Of a stretch of DNA of 64,000 nucleotides, positions 42,347-49,701 are shown in pieces (position 1 is the stretch's first letter; the number at the start of each line of letters is the position of its first letter). The stretch lies in assembly GCA_048359995.1 (NCBI GenBank), contig DBGCPK010000014.1, positions 1-64,000 of the forward strand, in the 5' to 3' direction. The DNA comes from UBA3210 sp048359995. GTDB taxonomy: Bacteria > Bacillota_I > Bacilli_A > RFN20 > CAG-449. The translations under genes were made by a program, and so were the position numbers. Under the pieces are notes generated by a model, which made no database searches, had not been told where the DNA came from, and was given only the letters and a program-made list of their open reading frames with translations.

Positions 42347-42832
42347 TCACCCTTCTTTCTTGATAATTTTAAGATGCCTTAGACAATACCGAATGATTAG
42401 CAGGATAATTCCGATTCCCGCGAGAGACAATTCGACGATAAAACAAACTAAAAATTTGATATCGATATTGCCGAGTTCATCGTAAATTTTAAGATCATTG
42501 TAACAATTATACATCGTATAAGCGGAAATCGAACTAGCCAAAGCGATGACAAACAGAAGATATCCGGCAATGCCTAGACATAGTGCCGCTTTCTTAAAAG
42601 TCTTCTTCTTTTTGACGTGAATAATTCTCGTTCTTTTCGAATTATCGACTTTCAGTTCGTTGACGTCGACTTCAAAGACTTCGCTGAGCATTTCTAAATC
42701 TTCTTTGTTCGGTTTGATCTTTCCGGTTTCCCAAGCGGAGATCATCGATTTGGGAATATTGATCTCCCGTGCGATTTCTCCTTGTGTATAATCCATTTTC
42801 AGTCTGAACGACCTGATCTTTTCTCCAATCAT
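42347..42832 (-). CDS. Membrane-anchored XRE-type HTH protein 1
   Basis: 161 residues. Residues 4-60 are a typical XRE domain (IRSFRLKMDYTQGEIAREI, SMISAWETGKIKPNKEDL). Two membrane segments lie at about 83-108 and 125-148. It is the first gene of the four-gene operon, with GGGAGG before the ATG and an extended -10 promoter 26 nt upstream. It is related to the next gene in architecture, though the sequences are clearly different. DNA targets cannot be deduced, but the operon promoter is the natural candidate. Confidence 0.85.
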   Translation of the reverse strand: MIGEKIRSFRLKMDYTQGEIAREINIPKSMISAWETGKIKPNKEDLEMLSEVFEVDVNELKVDNSKRTRIIHVKKKKTFKKAALCLGIAGYLLFVIALASSISAYTMYNCYNDLKIYDELGNIDIKFLVCFIVELSLAGIGIILLIIRYCLRHLKIIKKEG

Positions 42833-42857
42833 ACTACCTCCCCTTTTTGCCCGTCAA

Positions 42858-42866
42858 ATTATAGCA
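42858..42866 (-). promoter_or_regulatory. Extended -10 promoter of the HTH/radical SAM operon
   Basis: Minus-strand TGCTATAAT at 26-34 nt upstream of the first HTH gene. There is no good -35. The rest of 42867-43126 is AT-rich with short frames but no supported gene; it may hold regulator sites. Confidence 0.6.
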
Positions 42867-43126
42867 ATCGCTTTTGATGGTTTTAATACTTCTGTCTTGG
42901 ACAAGATGTGAGATTTTTTGGACAAATTGCAGCAAAATCTGACAGAAAGGCGTTTTTTTCTCTTTTTTGCCGAAAAAGTCGAAGAAAGCAAAAAATTTTT
43001 TGAAAAAAGTTCTTTTTCGTTTACTTCGCATAAGCCCCTTTTTATAAAAACATTATTCATATTTTTATATTTTCTCTCAATAAATTCTCTTAACCGTCTC
43101 TAATTTGTCTCATTTTTTTCTCCTTT

Positions 43127-43834
43127 TTATCTCTGCTTTGTCTTGAATTTGTACTTAACGGCGATTCTCTTTTTTCTCTTGTTCACCGCTTGCTGACTGA
43201 TGCCCAATTGTTTTCCTACCTCCGCTTCCGAAAGAATTTTTCCGTTGCGGATAAAGCGTTTCAGAAAACTTGCATCTTCGTCCGAAAGCATTCTCGCGTG
43301 AAGATAAAATGGCGGTTCCGCATTTAGAGAATCGAAGAATATCTCGATATCCGAATAGATTTCCCTTTGGCGTTTGCGGAAATAATCGCTGACTTTTCCG
43401 TTGAAAACGCGGTTCAAATAGCCGACGAACTGAATTTCGTTGCAGAACATCCAGTACTCGTAGATCAATTCTTCACGCGAATCCGAATTCCGAAAAGAGG
43501 AAACGAATAGGTCGATTCCGTACTTTTTCAGAAACAGGTGAAGCAATTGCTGTTTCATCACTTCGTCGGCGTTGAGAAAATCTTCGGAGGACATTTTTCT
43601 GTAATTTTCTTCGGTAAAGCGATCCTTTTCGAGAAAGACAAGTCCGAAATTGAATCTCAACGCCAGCTGATAAAGACCGATCAGCATTTCCTGACGCACG
43701 TCGTCTTTGTCGTTATCGGGAACGTTTCGCAAGAAATATCCGATCTTATCTTTCAAAAGGAAAACGAGGTGTTCGAAAACGGCATCAGATTTTTCCCTCT
43801 GATATTCCAAAATCAATTTGATTATCAGATTCAT
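43127..43834 (-). CDS. Sigma-70-like RNA polymerase factor
   Basis: About 235 residues. The N-terminal part resembles sigma region 2 (LVFLLKDKIGYFL, then DVRQEMLIGLYQLALRFN). The C-terminus is a region-4-like helix-turn-helix (LSEAEVGKQLGISQQAVNKRKKRI). The middle is longer than in most ECF sigma factors and not recognised. ATG at 43834 has GAGGGATAG at the right distance; upstream in-frame sequence is not protein-like. It is not an exact match to the sporulation or housekeeping sigma factors that I know. It lies 294 nt upstream of the HTH/radical SAM operon on the same strand, but no functional link is shown. No anti-sigma gene is adjacent. Confidence 0.65.
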   Translation of the reverse strand: MNLIIKLILEYQREKSDAVFEHLVFLLKDKIGYFLRNVPDNDKDDVRQEMLIGLYQLALRFNFGLVFLEKDRFTEENYRKMSSEDFLNADEVMKQQLLHLFLKKYGIDLFVSSFRNSDSREELIYEYWMFCNEIQFVGYLNRVFNGKVSDYFRKRQREIYSDIEIFFDSLNAEPPFYLHARMLSDEDASFLKRFIRNGKILSEAEVGKQLGISQQAVNKRKKRIAVKYKFKTKQR

Positions 43835-43941
43835 TCTATCCCTCGTTTCCTTCCGAAGGGCATCGCGCTTTCGCAATTCGTATTGAAACACCCCTCCGTA
43901 TTAAAAACTCGCAGAATTCCGAAAAATAACAACCCGAACAC

Positions 43942-43988
43942 AAAAAAAAGTGAAATTGTCCAAGAATTTAGAGGCGAATTTCACTTTT
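43942..43988 (-). terminator. Terminator of the GT8 gene
   Basis: Arms 43977-43988 and 43946-43957 form a perfect 12-bp stem (AAAAGTGAAATT/AATTTCACTTTT) with a 19-nt loop and a following T run on the minus strand. Confidence 0.85.
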
Positions 43989-43997
43989 ATTCCGTTT

Positions 43998-44822
43998 TTA
44001 ATTGGTAATTTTATCTTCGACGAGTTCGTCGTATAACCGGTAAACATCGTCGAATTGATGAATTTTAAGTTTGTTCCAAACGCTGTTTCGATCCGTTTGT
44101 TTGATATTGACGCAATGCATATAAGGGAAGAATTTCAAAACCTTGCAAAAGTGTTTGACCACCGTATCTTCCGTCATTTTCCGTTGATTGTTGAATCTCG
44201 GCGGCAGATATTTTTTCTTTTTGCAATAACGATTGATCGCATTTTGATCGATGAGGATCGAACGATGAGAAAGCGTGTGTTTCAGCGCCTTTTCAAAAGA
44301 GCGTGTTTCTCTGATTTTTTTCACGTTGATCAACATGACGCCGGAATTCATATATTTCGGGTTAATCCAGTACTTTCCCATCGCGTCCTTGACGCCGGCG
44401 ATTTCGTACTCTTCGACGTCGATATCGAAAAGAAGGCGGATATCCTTGTAAATCATCGTATCGATATCCAAATAGATCGCTTTTTCGCCGATCTCGTAAA
44501 TATCGGTAATAAACAACCTGAGCAGGCAATACGGCGTATAGGAACGATGCACATCTTTGTCGAAATATTTCGTCTGACTTAGATATTTCTCGGTAAGATC
44601 GTAGAGTTTCACCGTTATTTCCGAGTTGATTTTCCGAAGCCGTTCTTCCATAAAAGCGGCATCTTCTCGGGTAATCGCCTCGTAATCGGGGTTGATGTGG
44701 CTCAAATTCATCGACAAAAGGTGAAAGGTAATCGGTCCTTTCGATCGGTATACCACCGAAAGCGCGGAAAGGAAGATCATCTTCGTGACCTTTCTATTTC
44801 CGGCATAAATCACTTCCATCAT
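43998..44822 (-). CDS. Glycosyltransferase family 8 protein
   Basis: 274 residues. The GT8 (GT-A fold) features are an N-terminal VIYAGNRKVTKMIFLSALS, the metal-binding DxD in YLDIDTMIY, and MNSGVMLINVKKIR, with HQFDD-type residues at the end. Such enzymes transfer sugars such as galactose or glucose from nucleotide donors to surface glycans or lipids. AAGGAG lies before the ATG. It overlaps the preceding MprF-type membrane protein gene by 29 bases, so they are cotranscribed; a role in membrane or envelope glycolipids is plausible. Confidence 0.88.
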   Translation of the reverse strand: MMEVIYAGNRKVTKMIFLSALSVVYRSKGPITFHLLSMNLSHINPDYEAITREDAAFMEERLRKINSEITVKLYDLTEKYLSQTKYFDKDVHRSYTPYCLLRLFITDIYEIGEKAIYLDIDTMIYKDIRLLFDIDVEEYEIAGVKDAMGKYWINPKYMNSGVMLINVKKIRETRSFEKALKHTLSHRSILIDQNAINRYCKKKKYLPPRFNNQRKMTEDTVVKHFCKVLKFFPYMHCVNIKQTDRNSVWNKLKIHQFDDVYRLYDELVEDKITN

Positions 44823-45870
44823 CGGGAACGTTCTCCTTTCTCTTTTCGTCTTTCTTGACGCTGTGGTTGAAAATTAGATATGCGCCGAACGATAAAAGAA
44901 TCGGCAAGAAGAAAGTGATCGCCCTCCAAAGGAGCATACCGCTGGTGGCGACCGTCGAAGTTACTCCCTGAATGGAAGCAAAAATCGATTTGAAAGCGAA
45001 TTCGATTCCCCCACTGGAACCGGGGGTCGGCAGGAAGACGACCATCGTCGTGGCAAAGGAAGTACCTAAAATCACGTAGATCAGATTATTCCACCCGATG
45101 CTGACGTGCAGAGATTTGAGAATGAAAAAAGGAATCGCGTAGTAAACAAACATTTTGACGACGTTGATCAGAAAGCAAAGCAAAAAGATAAATTTATGTC
45201 CCATCAGATGTTTGAACGCGCTTTGAACGCCCTCGATGTACTCTTCCAAATTCGGAATTTTCGGTTCGATTATTTTTTTCAGAAAGCGAAATCGGCAGAG
45301 AAATCCTGCGAATTTAACGATCAAAGACGAGAATTTCCGGCTGATACCGAACGCGATGATAACGACTAAAACGAGAAAATTCATCGTAAAGCCGATGATC
45401 GTCACCGCGGCGAAATTGCTCATCTCTTTCATAAACGATTCATAATAGAAAAGGCTGGCGACGGCGAAAGTGTTCGTCGCAATCAAAAAAGAGATGAAAT
45501 TCATCATCAGAATGCCGGTGGAATCTTTGGCCCTAACGCCTTTCTGAGAAAAAGCGTAAACTTCGAAAGGTTGTCCGCCGCTGGAAAAGGGCGTGATTCC
45601 GTTGAAAAAATGTTCCGTGGCGCCGATGATATAGATGTCCTTGACTCTGATTTCCTTGTTGATTATCCGCGTTAAAATTACGATCGTCAAAGGCCAAAGC
45701 GCAAAGTAAAGAAAAAGCAAGGCGACGGCGATCAGGATATCTTGGTATCGCGTCGTCTTGATGACATCGAAAACGCCGGAAATATCGTCGAGAGAAAAAA
45801 CGATGATTCCAACCAGAACAGTAATGGCCAAAATCAGAATTACGTTGGCGATCATCCGTTTTTTTGTCAT
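44794..45870 (-). CDS. MprF-type flippase domain protein (UPF0104/YbhN family)
   Basis: About 358 residues with eight or so membrane segments. Recognisable family motifs are the FNGITPFSSGGQPFEVYAF block and, later, LPTPGSSGGIEFAF, both typical of lysylphosphatidylglycerol synthase transmembrane domains. The synthase domain is absent, so the protein is more likely a lipid flippase or transporter. The open frame extends upstream by 74 codons of Arg-rich, non-protein-like sequence; ATG at 45870 has GAGGAAACG before it. The coupled GT8 gene suggests that the lipid carried might be a glycolipid. Confidence 0.85.
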   Translation of the reverse strand: MTKKRMIANVILILAITVLVGIIVFSLDDISGVFDVIKTTRYQDILIAVALLFLYFALWPLTIVILTRIINKEIRVKDIYIIGATEHFFNGITPFSSGGQPFEVYAFSQKGVRAKDSTGILMMNFISFLIATNTFAVASLFYYESFMKEMSNFAAVTIIGFTMNFLVLVVIIAFGISRKFSSLIVKFAGFLCRFRFLKKIIEPKIPNLEEYIEGVQSAFKHLMGHKFIFLLCFLINVVKMFVYYAIPFFILKSLHVSIGWNNLIYVILGTSFATTMVVFLPTPGSSGGIEFAFKSIFASIQGVTSTVATSGMLLWRAITFFLPILLSFGAYLIFNHSVKKDEKRKENVPDDGSDLCRK

Positions 45871-45938
45871 TTCGTTTCCTCGCAGTCTTTTTACATTTTG
45901 ACATAAAACGCCCCAAAGATAAAGAGCCTTATTGAATA

Positions 45939-46487
45939 TTATTCCCCTTTCAGTGATTTCATTAACCGATTCCGCTCTTCTTCTCCGTAAAAATGCTCGA
46001 CGATTTTCAATCCGAGATCGACGGAATAGAACATCGATTTCGCGGTGATGAACAGGCCGTCTTCGACGACGCCCTGATCGCGGAGATAACAACCTCCTTG
46101 AATTTGACTTTCAAAGCCCGGGTGTACGGTGTAATTCTTATCGCGCAGATAGCCCAATCTTCCGACAAGGAACGGCGCGGCGCAGATCGTAGCGATCGTT
46201 TTTCCCCAACGAACGAACGCGGAGATGGTTTCGTTTACGATCGATAATTCGTTTAAGATTTGAAAAGCGCCGGGTCCTCCGGGAATGAAAAGGAAATCGA
46301 AATCGTCGAGATTGACTTCTTCGATCAGCGCGTCGGCTTTCATCGCAATCCCGTTTTTGCTCTTCACTTCTTTTCGCCCCATCGCGCTGGCAAGAGTGAT
46401 TTCCTCCCGATGGCGAATCAGCACGTCGATCGTAGCGATCAGTTCGGTATCTTCGAAGAGGTCGCCGAACAATACCAGTCCTCTCAT
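45939..46487 (-). CDS. DJ-1/PfpI family protein
   Basis: 182 residues. The class I glutamine amidotransferase-like fold of DJ-1 is shown by LVLFGDLFEDTELIATIDVL, FIPGGPGAFQIL, the nucleophile-elbow Cys in TICAAPFLVGRLG, and the late HPGFES and FITAKSM segments. Members act as glyoxalases, deglycases or chaperones. As mgsA in this window makes methylglyoxal, a detoxifying role is attractive but only inferred. It starts two bases after the gatB stop and is probably expressed with gatCAB. Confidence 0.88.
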   Translation of the reverse strand: MRGLVLFGDLFEDTELIATIDVLIRHREEITLASAMGRKEVKSKNGIAMKADALIEEVNLDDFDFLFIPGGPGAFQILNELSIVNETISAFVRWGKTIATICAAPFLVGRLGYLRDKNYTVHPGFESQIQGGCYLRDQGVVEDGLFITAKSMFYSVDLGLKIVEHFYGEEERNRLMKSLKGE

Positions 46488-46489
46488 CT

Positions 46490-47920
46490 TTATTTCCCGT
46501 TGAGAATCTCGACGACGAATTTCGAAGTGATCGCCGGATTCACCTTTCCTTTGGTTTTCTTCATGATCTGTCCGACCAAAAATCCGACCGCGCGGTCTTT
46601 TCCGTTCTTGTAGTCGATGACCGATTGAGGGAATTCCTCGATTGTCGCTTCGACCAGTTTTCGTATCTCGTCGGCATCGGAATTCTGTCTCAATCCGAGG
46701 CGGTCGACGATCTTCGAAGGTTCTTCGTCGTCCGATACCATTTCGGTAAAGACCTTGCGCGCTTGATTGAAGGAAATCGTTCCTTCTTCGATCAACGCAA
46801 TCAAAGCGTCCAGATTTTTCGGAGTTACTTTCAATGCGGCGATGTCGAGTCCGTTTTTATTGAGATAACCGGCGATTTCGCTGATCAGCCAGTTCCAATA
46901 CGCTTTCGCTCTTTTCGGTTGAATCGCCATGCAACGGTCGAAATATTCCGTCATCTGTCGATTCTGCAACATTTGCTCTGCCTCTTCTTTGCTTAAACCG
47001 GCGGCGACGTAGCGCTTCATTTTGCTATCCGCCAGTTCGGGGCAGGTTCTGATCGCGTCTTCGATGAACGCGGCGCTTAATTTGATCGGGGCGATATTCG
47101 GTTCGGTAAAATACTTGTAGTCGATGGCGTCGGTTTTCTTTCTCATCAAAACGGTTTCTTTCTTTCCCTCGTCGAAACGGCGGGTTTCCTGTTCGATCAG
47201 TACGCCGGAAAGGACGAGTGAAGTCTGCCTCTTGACTTCAAAGTCGATCGCTTTCTGCACGTTCGCCGTCGAATTCAGATTCTTGACTTCGACTTTAGTT
47301 CCGAAACGATCCGATCCGTAAGGTCGAATCGAAACGTTGACATCGCATCGAAGAGAGCCCTCCTCCATTTTTCCGTCGCTGACTCCGGAAAAGACGACGA
47401 TCGAGCGGATCGCTTCCACATAGCGCATCGCCTCTTCCCCGCTTCGGATATCCGGACGGGAAACGATTTCGATCAACGGAGTTCCCGCGCGGTTGTAGTC
47501 GAGCAAGGTGCAATCCGGAAAGTGCAATTGTTTGCAGGTGTCTTCCTCCATGTGCAGGCGTTCGATTTCGATTCTCTTGACGCGGTTGTCCGACAATTCG
47601 ATTTCGACGAACCCGTTTCTTCCGATCGGACGGGCGTCTTGCGTGATCTGGAATCCTTTCGGAAGATCGCTGTAAAAGTAATTTTTCCGATCGAACCAAA
47701 GTTCGTCGTCGATCTGCATATGCAATGCGTTGGAAACGCGGATCGCATTGATGACGGCTTGCTTATTGACTCTCGGCATCGTCCCCGGAAAAGCGATGTC
47801 CAAAGGTTGAACCAACGTATTCGGTTCTTTGCCGAAAGCAATCGGCGCCGACGAAAACATTTTGCTTTTCGTCTTCATCTCCACGTGGATTTCTATTCCG
47901 ATAACTGCTTCAAAATTCAT
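46490..47920 (-). CDS. gatB: Aspartyl/glutamyl-tRNA amidotransferase subunit B
   Basis: 476 residues. GatB binds the mischarged tRNA and activates it with ATP; ammonia comes from GatA. Motifs: IGIEIHVEMKTKSKMFSSAP, DIAFPGTMPRVNK, FYSDLPKGFQITQ, RLHMEEDTCKQLH, EIVSRPDIRSGEEA and the C-terminal YqeY-like tail. Length is normal. It overlaps gatA by four bases; gatC, gatA and gatB are in the order usual for Bacilli. Confidence 0.97.
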   Translation of the reverse strand: MNFEAVIGIEIHVEMKTKSKMFSSAPIAFGKEPNTLVQPLDIAFPGTMPRVNKQAVINAIRVSNALHMQIDDELWFDRKNYFYSDLPKGFQITQDARPIGRNGFVEIELSDNRVKRIEIERLHMEEDTCKQLHFPDCTLLDYNRAGTPLIEIVSRPDIRSGEEAMRYVEAIRSIVVFSGVSDGKMEEGSLRCDVNVSIRPYGSDRFGTKVEVKNLNSTANVQKAIDFEVKRQTSLVLSGVLIEQETRRFDEGKKETVLMRKKTDAIDYKYFTEPNIAPIKLSAAFIEDAIRTCPELADSKMKRYVAAGLSKEEAEQMLQNRQMTEYFDRCMAIQPKRAKAYWNWLISEIAGYLNKNGLDIAALKVTPKNLDALIALIEEGTISFNQARKVFTEMVSDDEEPSKIVDRLGLRQNSDADEIRKLVEATIEEFPQSVIDYKNGKDRAVGFLVGQIMKKTKGKVNPAITSKFVVEILNGK

Positions 47921-49392
47921 TTGTTCATCACTCTCTTTCTCAGGCTGATATTTTCCAAGCCGGTTTCTTTCTCCACGGCGTAAGCCAGATTCAAAAGCCC
48001 GGCTTCGTCAAAGGCTCTTCCCGTCAGGTTAAATGAGAAAGGAAAGCCCTGATCGACGCCGACAGGCAGGGAAATGGACGGCAGACCGCCGAAATTGCCG
48101 ATAGCCAGATGATTTTCGATGATCATGCTGTCGATGTCCAAGTCGCCGATGCGATTTCCCTCTTTCTCAAAAGGATTTCTTACTTTTCCCGTGCAAGGCG
48201 TCAAAATCGCATCGTATTCTTTCAGAATTTCGTTGACGCGATCGACGATCAAGCGACGGACTTTCTGCGCCCGAACGAATAATTCCTCTTTGTTTTCCGA
48301 AAGCAGCGAATACGAACCGATGACAAAGCGCCGTTTGATCAATTCGCCGAATCCTTCGGTTCTCGCCTTGATCATCACTTCCTGATAAGTCTTTTCGTTT
48401 CCGATGCGAAGGCCGAATTTGATTCCGTCCAAATTCGCGTTGTTGCTGGTCGCTTCCGCGCAGGAAATCACCATGTATGCCGGATAAATCGCGCCGAGAA
48501 GCGCGCGATCGAAATGCACTTCTTCGACGACCGCGCCTTGATTACGAAAGGCTTCCGTCAATTCTTCGAATTTGCGCGAAATCACTTCGTCCTTAATGCC
48601 GCGATTGATCTCCGGAATATAAGCGATCTTCTTTCCGCGGATATTCCCGTCGAGAAGAGACGCGTAGGATTCAACCGGTCGGGAAGAGCTCGTCGCATCG
48701 TTCGGATCGCGCCCGGAAAGGCCTTCCAGAACGATCGCGCTGTCCTTTACCGAACGCGTGAAATAAGCGACGTGATCGAGACTCGGGGCAAAAGGAAACA
48801 GCCCGTAACGGGAAATCCTTCCCCAAGACGGTTTCAATCCGACCAAGCCCGCATAAGTCGCCGGTTTCCGCACGGAATCGCCCGTATCGCTTCCCAACGC
48901 CAAAGGGACGATCCCCTGCGCCGCGATGCTCGCGCTGCCGCAACTGGAACCGCCGATTCTATAAGTGTGCGTTTCGTCGTAAGGATTATAGGTTTCCCCT
49001 TTGTGTCCGGTAGTTCCCGTTCCCCCCATCGCCAGTTCGTCCAACGTGGTTTTGGCGAGGAGAACCATTTTTCTATCTTTCAGTTTTTTGATGACGGTCG
49101 CATCGAAAACCGGTACATAGTCGCCTAAAATATCGCTGGACGCGGTCGTCCGAATATTTTTCGTCGAATAATTGTCTTTGGCGACGTAAGGAATCCCCCA
49201 AAGAAGATTGTCCTCTTCCGGTTCGATCAACGTTTTGGCAAACTCGATGGCTTCTTGGTCGCATATGGTTTCGGTAGCTCTCGTATTATCTTCATTCAGC
49301 GCTTTCAATGCTTCCAGCGTCAGTTCCAACGGAGTAACCTTTTTTTCGCACAGCAAGCGGTGCAGTTCTTCGATCGTTTTTCCCAGTGCCAT
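47917..49392 (-). CDS. gatA: Aspartyl/glutamyl-tRNA amidotransferase subunit A
   Basis: 491 residues of the amidase signature family. The catalytic Ser-cis-Ser-Lys set is visible: Lys in YVAKDNYSTK, and the serines in GGSSCGSA and GSDTGDSVRKPA. GatA hydrolyses glutamine and passes ammonia to GatB. It overlaps gatB and follows gatC by one base. With GatB and GatC it forms Gln-tRNA or Asn-tRNA from the mischarged species. Confidence 0.97.
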   Translation of the reverse strand: MALGKTIEELHRLLCEKKVTPLELTLEALKALNEDNTRATETICDQEAIEFAKTLIEPEEDNLLWGIPYVAKDNYSTKNIRTTASSDILGDYVPVFDATVIKKLKDRKMVLLAKTTLDELAMGGTGTTGHKGETYNPYDETHTYRIGGSSCGSASIAAQGIVPLALGSDTGDSVRKPATYAGLVGLKPSWGRISRYGLFPFAPSLDHVAYFTRSVKDSAIVLEGLSGRDPNDATSSSRPVESYASLLDGNIRGKKIAYIPEINRGIKDEVISRKFEELTEAFRNQGAVVEEVHFDRALLGAIYPAYMVISCAEATSNNANLDGIKFGLRIGNEKTYQEVMIKARTEGFGELIKRRFVIGSYSLLSENKEELFVRAQKVRRLIVDRVNEILKEYDAILTPCTGKVRNPFEKEGNRIGDLDIDSMIIENHLAIGNFGGLPSISLPVGVDQGFPFSFNLTGRAFDEAGLLNLAYAVEKETGLENISLRKRVMNK

Positions 49393-49393
49393 T

Positions 49394-49687
49394 TTAACCC
49401 ACCACCTTCGGAATACGGATTTGACCTTGCTCCGTATCTTTCGCGTTTCTGAGGACTTCTTCCTTGTCGAGACATTCTCCGGCGACGTCCTCCCTCATTT
49501 CGTCCGTCGAGACGTCGAACGGGAAAGTCATCGGCTCGACTTCGCTCAATCCCTCGATTTCTCCCAACAGCGACATCTGCTTTTCGATGATCGCAAACTC
49601 ATTCAGCAAAACCTCGTATTGTCCTTCGGTCATATCGAACATCAGGTTGTGCGCACATTTCTTCAATGTGTCCAAATCGTATTTCAT
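49394..49687 (-). CDS. gatC: Aspartyl/glutamyl-tRNA amidotransferase subunit C
   Basis: 97 residues, the small subunit that wraps around and stabilises GatAB. Typical features are an N-terminal helix pair (LDTLKKCAHNLMFDMTEGQY, EFAIIEKQMSLL) and the later acidic strand region with VEPMTFPFDV. It lies 14 nt after pcrA and one base before gatA, so pcrA-gatCAB form one transcription unit. Confidence 0.93.
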   Translation of the reverse strand: MKYDLDTLKKCAHNLMFDMTEGQYEVLLNEFAIIEKQMSLLGEIEGLSEVEPMTFPFDVSTDEMREDVAGECLDKEEVLRNAKDTEQGQIRIPKVVG

Positions 49688-49701
49688 AAGTACCTCCTTA
49701 A

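Noticed and set aside
42834..43060. Two small overlapping frames upstream of the HTH operon
   Set aside because: Lys/Phe-rich low-complexity translations that run through the operon promoter; one has a passable ribosome site but there is no other support.
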